From Solirubrobacterales bacterium (GTDB lineage: Bacteria > Actinomycetota > Thermoleophilia > Solirubrobacterales > Solirubrobacteraceae): DNA of 12,207 bases. How positions within the stretch are numbered: the first letter of the stretch is position 1; each line of letters begins with the position of its first letter. The stretch lies in NCBI GenBank assembly GCA_017354065.1, contig JAFMRN010000039.1:1-12207 (forward strand). The letters run 5' to 3'. Position numbers and translations under genes: made by a program. The notes beneath the pieces are model-generated. The model saw only the letters and a list, made by a program, of their open reading frames with translations. It made no database searches and was not told the origin of the DNA. Of the stretch, positions 7,942-12,207 are shown piece after piece.

Positions 7942-8883
7942 ATGAGCACTTCCACCCCGCCGCTGTCGGGCCCCCAGACCATTCAGTACCGGCCGCGCGT
8001 CGCTAACCGGGACCTGCGCTGGGAACTCGCCTCCGAACTGCTCCATGGCGAGGGACTTGAGATCGGTGCGCTGCATCTCCCACTGCGCGTGCCGGACACG
8101 GTCAAGGTCCGTTATGTCGACCGCATGTCAGTCCCAGATCTGCGCCACCACTATGCCGAGCTTGCCGCGCTGGATCTCACGCCGGTGGACGTGATCGATA
8201 ACGGCGAGACGTTGGAAACGGTGCCGGAGAACTCGGTCGACTTCATCATCGCCAATCACTTCCTGGAGCACTGCCAAGACCCCATCCAGACGATCGGCAC
8301 GCACCTGGGCAAGCTCCGGCCAGGTGGCGTCCTCTTCTACGCGGTGCCGGACAAGCGCTACACGTTTGACTACCAGCGCGACGTCACCCCGCTTGCCCAC
8401 GTGATCGAAGATCATGAGCAGGGGGCGGAGAAGTCGCGTTCCCAGCACTACTGGGAGTGGGTGCGGTGGGTGGACTCCGGGGATGCCGACCCTGCTGACG
8501 ACGCGGAGCTTGAACAGAAGGCAGCGGAGCTCGAGGCCGCCGACTACTCGATCCACTTCCACGTCTGGACGCAGCAGGAGCTGCTGGAGCTGTTCCTGCA
8601 TCTGCGGGCACGGTTCACCAACTTCGACCTGGAGGCATTCCGCCCCAACGAGATCGAGAACATCGTCGTCCTGCGCAAACACGGTCAGCTCGGGGCCCCC
8701 GATCCTCAGGTCGCCGGTGCCTTCGTCAAATCACTGAACAGCGCGCCGGCGGACGTTGCCGCGGTCCCGGAAGGTTTTGACCCCGTTGGCTATCTGGTCA
8801 ACAACCCCGACGTGTTCCACGCCCAAGTCGATCCCTTCACGCACTACGTCCAGTACGGGCAGCGTGAGAACCGGACCTGGTAG
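7942..8883 (+). CDS. SAM-dependent methyltransferase-like protein with NPDV tail (intact paralog)
   Basis: 313 residues from the ATG at 7942. An in-frame ATG at 7870 would add 24 residues of non-conserved character. I prefer 7942 because the sequence before it looks promoter-like. The core (about 25-245) is a short class I methyltransferase fold: ELLHGEGLEIGALH (32-45) forms the SAM-binding first loop, VRYVDR (56-61) carries the acidic residue of the second strand, FIIANHFLEHC (101-111) is the equivalent of motif IV, and KLRPGGVLFYAVPDKRYTF (124-142) follows. YWEWVRWVD and HFHVWTQQELLEL mark the C-terminal part of the core. A tail at about 279-313 repeats the FDPxxYLxxNPDV...HYxxYGxxENRxW pattern of the fusion protein upstream. 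It is the intact counterpart of that protein's decayed second module. Likely acts on a sugar or glycan acceptor that cannot be named from sequence. Confidence 0.88.
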   Translation: MSTSTPPLSGPQTIQYRPRVANRDLRWELASELLHGEGLEIGALHLPLRVPDTVKVRYVDRMSVPDLRHHYAELAALDLTPVDVIDNGETLETVPENSVDFIIANHFLEHCQDPIQTIGTHLGKLRPGGVLFYAVPDKRYTFDYQRDVTPLAHVIEDHEQGAEKSRSQHYWEWVRWVDSGDADPADDAELEQKAAELEAADYSIHFHVWTQQELLELFLHLRARFTNFDLEAFRPNEIENIVVLRKHGQLGAPDPQVAGAFVKSLNSAPADVAAVPEGFDPVGYLVNNPDVFHAQVDPFTHYVQYGQRENRTW

Positions 8884-8902
8884 GGACCCACGACCAACCC
8901 GA

Positions 8903-10966
8903 ATGGCAGGGATCACGGTAGCCATCACCCAACTCGGCAGCATCCCGCTTTCGGCGTTGCGGGAAGTCCTGGATGACCGACTCGGATCCTCCCACTGGAC
9001 CATCGGCCTCGAAGGAATCCCCGGCCGCGCACTACTCCAAGCCGCCGACACCCAAGTCACATACCCGCTCACCCTAGACCGCCCATACACGCTAAGCGGC
9101 CACCTCCAGTTGATCCCCAACGACTGGCTCAAAGGCAGCGGCAGCCTCAACGCCCAAATCGAGGCTCAACTCCAGGACGGCAGCCACCACACCCTCCACA
9201 CCAGCACCCTCAAAGCCGCCGCCGCCGGCGGCCCACCAGACAGTCTCCCGTTCCAAACCGAAGTACCAGCCAACACCACCGCACTAAGCCTGACCGTCCA
9301 CCAAGCCCAGATCGTGGACGGCGGCTCGGTAGGACGCGCGCTCTGGCTCGAACCGACCCTCACCGACCCGACCGCCAGCAACCACGAGGCCCCGGCCCCC
9401 CCACCGGTCCACACCACCCCCACCACCAGCGGTCCGCTGATCTCCGTCCTCACCCCCGTCCATGACCCGCCACTCCCAATGCTCGAGGAGTGCATAGACA
9501 GCGTCATCAACCAGAGCTACCCAAACTGGGAACTCTGTCTCGTCGACGACGGCTCCAAAGACCCGACGATCATCGAGCGGCTCGAAACCTACGCCCAAGA
9601 GCACCCCAACATCACCCTCCAGCGCAACGAAGCCGCCGGCGGGATCTCCAACGCCACAAACAAAGCCCTCAACCAGGCCAGCGGCGAATACATCGCCCTC
9701 CTCGACCACGACGACACTCTCGAGCGAACCGCCCTCGAAAAAATCGCCGCGACCATCAACCACGACCCCACCCTCGACATGCTCTACAGCGACGAGGCGG
9801 TGCTGTATGAGAACGGCCGACAGGACCCGATCCACAAGCCGGGCTGGTCACCCGATCACTTTCACGGGGCCATGTACACCTGCCATCTCGGCGTCTACCG
9901 GCGAGCGCTGGCATTGGAGGTCGGTGGCTTTGACACCTCCTTTGACGGCTGCCAGGACTATGACTTCGTGCTGCGGCTGATCGAGCGCACTAGCCAGGTA
10001 ACGCACATCCCGGAGATCCTCTACTACTGGCGCGCGCACGCTGCCTCCACGGCGGGCGGCGAGCAGGCCAAGCCCTACGCGTATGTGGCACAGCCGGAGG
10101 CCATCTCGGCGCACCTGGCTCGGGTCAGCGAAACACCGGCCGAGGTGCAGTTCGGCAAGCACATGGGCCTGCACCGGATCGTCTACCAGCCCGCGGCCGA
10201 GACGAGCGTGAGCGTCGTGGCAGTGATTGACGAGCCGGCCCAGGCGTTGGAGCTGCTGGACGAGCTCAACCGCCAGCCGCACCGGTCCTGGGAGCTGATC
10301 ATCGCCCGTCCAGAGGGTTCCTCTGCCGCGGAGTTTGAGCCCGAGGCACCCAACCGCGAGCGCGTGCGCAGCGTGGAGAGCGCCGGTCCGGCGTTGCAGC
10401 GCCTGGTTGACGCAGCGGCCACCGCAGAAGCTGAGCATCTGCTGTTACTGGACGCGCCGGGCCAAGGCCTGACCCAGAACTGGCTCAGCAGGCTGTTGGG
10501 CTATTCGGTCCAGTCCGATCTGGCGGCAGCCGGCCCGGTCGTGCTCGACCAGAACGGCAGGATCGCGCACGCCGGGGTCGCGATGCCGGAGGGGGTCCCG
10601 CTGCACCTACTACGCGGTCACAATGCGGACGCGGCACCCGCCGCCGTATTCAACGTCGCGGCGCTGGACAGCGTCCTGATCACGAGCCGTTCCCGATATG
10701 AGGACCTCGGCGGTCTAGACACGGCGCACGGCGATCTTGCACTGATCGACTACTGCCTGCGCGCGCGGGCCAGCGGCGGTCGAATAGTGCTGGTCCCTGA
10801 TGTGCGCGTGCGCGTGTACGGGCGGCCACCGAGCAACGATCTGGTTACGTTGGCGACCATCAATGGGCACTGGTCCGAGGCCGGCGGCGACCCCTATTAC
10901 AACCCGGCGTTCGATCCCCAACGCGGCGATTTTCGATTCGACGCCAACGCCGAGTCGGACGCTTGA
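8903..10966 (+). CDS. Two-module GT2 glycosyltransferase with novel N-terminal domain
   Basis: 687 residues from the ATG at 8903. The frame opens further upstream, but that part overlaps the previous gene out of frame. TAGGGA at 8881-8886 is rather distant as a ribosome binding site. Residues 1-155 are a strand-rich domain I do not recognise, followed by a Pro/Thr linker (about 160-177). The first GT2 module (about 178-425) is complete: ISVLTPVHD, DDGS at 215-218, the metal/nucleotide motif DHDD at 268-271, YSDEAV, QDYDFVLRL at 351-359 and YYWR at 374-377. A second GT2-like module (about 434-680) keeps the NGRIAHAG, GGLD and DYCLR landmarks but has LLLLDAPG where the DxD should be. It ends in the DPYYNPAFDP block usual for polymer-building GT2 enzymes. 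Codon use changes abruptly near 9785-9803. Likely transfers sugars from nucleotide donors onto a surface glycan. The donor is unknown. Confidence 0.9.
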   Translation: MAGITVAITQLGSIPLSALREVLDDRLGSSHWTIGLEGIPGRALLQAADTQVTYPLTLDRPYTLSGHLQLIPNDWLKGSGSLNAQIEAQLQDGSHHTLHTSTLKAAAAGGPPDSLPFQTEVPANTTALSLTVHQAQIVDGGSVGRALWLEPTLTDPTASNHEAPAPPPVHTTPTTSGPLISVLTPVHDPPLPMLEECIDSVINQSYPNWELCLVDDGSKDPTIIERLETYAQEHPNITLQRNEAAGGISNATNKALNQASGEYIALLDHDDTLERTALEKIAATINHDPTLDMLYSDEAVLYENGRQDPIHKPGWSPDHFHGAMYTCHLGVYRRALALEVGGFDTSFDGCQDYDFVLRLIERTSQVTHIPEILYYWRAHAASTAGGEQAKPYAYVAQPEAISAHLARVSETPAEVQFGKHMGLHRIVYQPAAETSVSVVAVIDEPAQALELLDELNRQPHRSWELIIARPEGSSAAEFEPEAPNRERVRSVESAGPALQRLVDAAATAEAEHLLLLDAPGQGLTQNWLSRLLGYSVQSDLAAAGPVVLDQNGRIAHAGVAMPEGVPLHLLRGHNADAAPAAVFNVAALDSVLITSRSRYEDLGGLDTAHGDLALIDYCLRARASGGRIVLVPDVRVRVYGRPPSNDLVTLATINGHWSEAGGDPYYNPAFDPQRGDFRFDANAESDA
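8942..9027 (+). repeat. 86-bp exact direct repeat, copy 1 (inside the GT2 gene)
   Basis: Every base from 8942 to 9027 equals 12122 to 12207, an offset of 3180. The base before (8941 C, 12121 G) differs, and further upstream the two sequences are unrelated beyond chance matches. The repeat encodes residues 14 onward of the GT2 protein (IPLSALREVLDDRLG...). It begins exactly at a codon boundary. Confidence 0.97.
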
Positions 10967-10995
10967 CCGCGGTGCGCTCAGAGCAGTGCGACCGT

Positions 10996-11001
10996 TAGCC
11001 T
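10996..11001 (+). promoter_or_regulatory. Candidate -10 element (TAGCCT) for a leaderless GTG start
   Basis: TAGCCT fits TANNNT and ends seven bases before the GTG at 11009, where no ribosome binding site is visible. TTGACC at 10963-10968 resembles a -35 box, but the 27-base spacing is too long. The evidence is therefore only the -10 pattern and its position. Confidence 0.22.
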
Positions 11002-11008
11002 TAGCGCG

Positions 11009-12106
11009 GTGTTCCGGTTCTACGATCATGTGATTCAGCCTGTAGTTGAGGCGCTCGCGCCCAAGCGCGTAATAGAGGTCGGCGTCCAATACGGAGATCA
11101 GACGGCCAAGCTGCTCGAGCAGGTCGACAAGACTGGCGGGGTGGTTCACGCAGTTGATCCGCTGCCTGAGTTCGACGTGGCCGAATGGGAGGCCAAGTGG
11201 GGAGCGACGCTCGTCTTCCACCGGGCCCTCAGCCTGGCGGTTCTCTCTGAGGTTCACGGGCTGGATCTGGCGCTGCTGGACGGCGACCACAACTACTACA
11301 CGGTCACCAACGAGCTGCGCGTCATAGAGGAAACCGCTGCCGCGGACGGTGTTGCCCCGCCGGTGATAGTGCTCCACGACGTGGACTTCCCCTACGGACG
11401 GCGGGACCTCTACTACGACCCCGAGAACATCCCCGCCGAGCATCGCCAGCCCTACCTCCAGCTCGGGATCGACTTCACCACAGGCGATCTGCATCCGGAC
11501 GGGATCAACAACCACCTGACCCACGCAGTGGACCACGACACGCCACGTAACGGCGTGCGCACCGGGATCGAGGACTATCTGGCTTCCAGCGCGGTGCAGT
11601 GGAACCAGACCTGGATCCCCGGCTTCCACGGCCTTGGCATCCTCACACCAGTTCAGACGCTTGAGCGGTCCCCGGCACTGCGCCAGGTGATCGAAGGCTT
11701 CAGCCAACCCGCATTTATGGACCGCTGGACCCGCCACCTCGAGGCGAGTCGCGTCGGCGAGCTGGGCCATACGGTGCAGCGCCAGGTCGCAGACCTAAAG
11801 GCTGAGCACAACGCCAAACTTGAGTCGCTGACAGCGCAGATCAACGAGCTCGAGACGCTGCGCCAAGCGTTGCTGGATGCCGAGGCCCGCGCCGCCACGC
11901 TGCCTGAGCTGCAGCTGGCCGTAAGCGACGCGCAGCGCCAGATCCGGGATGAACACGCTGCCGCCGAGCATGCCCGTGAGGATGCCCGTCAAACAAGGGC
12001 CGAGCTGATCGACACCAGGGGACAGCTCGTCGCCTTGATGGCCTCCCCAAGCTGGCGGGTGACCAAACCGCTACGGCTCGCCAAGCGGCTCGCCAAGCGG
12101 ATCTGA
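11009..12106 (+). CDS. Class I SAM methyltransferase with long coiled-coil tail
   Basis: 365 residues. The frame is the same as that of the upstream GT2 gene, whose stop is at 10964-10966. The GTG at 11009 is the first usable start and is followed immediately by conserved sequence. Motif I is VIEVGVQYGDQT (21-32). HAVDP (47-51) provides the acidic second-strand residue, and DLALLDGDHNYYTV (86-99) is the Methyltransf_24-type motif. VIVLHDVDFPYGRRDLYY (119-136) follows. From about 248 to 345 the protein is a predicted coiled coil rich in Ala, Glu, Gln and Arg. It ends in SPSWRVTKPLR (346-356) and a basic RLAKRLAKRI tail. The same S-x-s-W-[RK] ending after a coiled coil occurs on many glycosyltransferases and methyltransferases of surface-glycan loci. 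The tail suggests tethering to a membrane or a multienzyme assembly. The methyl acceptor is unknown. Confidence 0.9.
   Translation: MFRFYDHVIQPVVEALAPKRVIEVGVQYGDQTAKLLEQVDKTGGVVHAVDPLPEFDVAEWEAKWGATLVFHRALSLAVLSEVHGLDLALLDGDHNYYTVTNELRVIEETAAADGVAPPVIVLHDVDFPYGRRDLYYDPENIPAEHRQPYLQLGIDFTTGDLHPDGINNHLTHAVDHDTPRNGVRTGIEDYLASSAVQWNQTWIPGFHGLGILTPVQTLERSPALRQVIEGFSQPAFMDRWTRHLEASRVGELGHTVQRQVADLKAEHNAKLESLTAQINELETLRQALLDAEARAATLPELQLAVSDAQRQIRDEHAAAEHAREDARQTRAELIDTRGQLVALMASPSWRVTKPLRLAKRLAKRI
12074..12100 (+). repeat. 12-bp tandem repeat at the 3' end of the methyltransferase gene
   Basis: CGGCTCGCCAAG occurs at 12074-12085 and again at 12086-12097, followed by a partial CGG. It encodes RLAKRLAKR and gives the protein its basic, amphipathic C-terminus. 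It probably arose by slippage. Copy number could vary between strains. Confidence 0.85.
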
Positions 12107-12109
12107 GCC

Positions 12110-12207
12110 GTGCTGAGCGAGATCCCGCTTTCGGCGTTGCGGGAAGTCCTGGATGACCGACTCGGATCCTCCCACTGGACCATCGGCCTCGAAGGAATCC
12201 CCGGCCG
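12110..12207 (+). CDS. Start of a second gene sharing the GT2 N-terminal domain (3' end outside window)
   Basis: The GTG at 12110 lies three bases after the TGA of the methyltransferase gene, in the same frame, and is the first possible start. Only 32 codons are visible. After V-L-S-E the protein is identical to residues 14-41 of the GT2 protein (IPLSALREVLDDRLG, SSHWTIGLEGIPGR). The downstream product is therefore probably another glycosyltransferase with the same N-terminal domain, but only that domain can be claimed. The start is shorter than in the first copy, which has 13 residues before the shared part. Confidence 0.75.
   Translation, partial: MLSEIPLSALREVLDDRLGSSHWTIGLEGIPG
12122..12207 (+). 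repeat. 86-bp exact direct repeat, copy 2 (truncated by the window edge)
   Basis: Identical to 8942-9027 up to the last base of the window, so the true length is at least 86 bp and may be much longer. It lies in frame in the partial gene starting at 12110. Confidence 0.97.

Noticed and set aside
8942..9027. Repeat as an insertion-sequence end or phage attachment site
   Set aside because: It lies fully inside coding sequence in frame in both copies, has no terminal inverted repeats, and no transposase or integrase is visible.
9390..9421. C-runs in the Pro/Thr linker as a G-quadruplex on the minus strand
   Set aside because: Three uneven runs with one long loop. The C-richness is explained by Pro codons of the linker.
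9284..10438. Two long minus-strand open frames (183 and 196 codons) opposite the GT2 gene
   Set aside because: Low-complexity Val/Gly/Glu-rich products caused by the C-ending codons of the opposite strand. No motif and no ribosome binding site.
10715..11770. 351-codon open frame on the minus strand across the GT2/methyltransferase junction
   Set aside because: It lies opposite two well-supported genes, has no recognisable motif and shows the codon-position pattern expected of an antisense shadow in GC-rich DNA.

Overview
The window is GC-rich and densely coding, with strong G/C preference at third codon positions, GTG as well as ATG starts, and few clear Shine-Dalgarno sites. This points to an actinobacterium. 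The protein types (many coiled-coil methyltransferases, a WbsX-type protein, two-module GT2 enzymes) suggest a surface-polysaccharide locus, possibly from a Thermoleophilia/Solirubrobacter-like lineage. That taxonomic placement is inference. No tRNA, rRNA, CRISPR array or transposase was seen.

Layout. (i) 2-2745, plus strand: the 3' end of a membrane protein with an extracytoplasmic tail, coupled by an ATGA overlap to a 641-residue polytopic membrane protein. They are plausibly envelope glycan assembly or export proteins, but neither family is recognised with certainty. (ii) 2896-4590, plus: a 564-residue fusion of an intact class I SAM methyltransferase with a decayed methyltransferase-like domain. 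(iii) 4619-7778, minus: a compact three-gene operon, read from right to left, of a Methyltransf_24/CmcI-like methyltransferase, a WbsX (GH99-like) protein and a second methyltransferase. The last two genes overlap by ATGA and carry C-terminal coiled coils. (iv) 7942-12106, plus: a single-domain methyltransferase paralogous to the C-terminal half of the fusion in (ii), a 687-residue two-module GT2 glycosyltransferase, and a methyltransferase with a long coiled-coil tail. (v) From 12110 to the window edge: the start of another gene whose coding sequence, after four codons, is identical to the N-terminal coding region of the GT2 gene for all 86 bases still visible.

Working together (inference): the GT2 and WbsX proteins would build or modify a cell-surface glycan. 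The four apparently active methyltransferases would O-methylate sugars or nucleotide-sugar precursors. The coiled-coil tails could tether the enzymes to each other or to the membrane, as known for the chain-terminating methyltransferase WbdD of E. coli O9a.

Most notable are the signs of recent modular recombination: the exact 86-bp direct repeat offset by 3180 bp, a sharp codon-usage switch inside the GT2 gene near 9785-9803, and an intact/decayed methyltransferase pair flanking the inverted operon.
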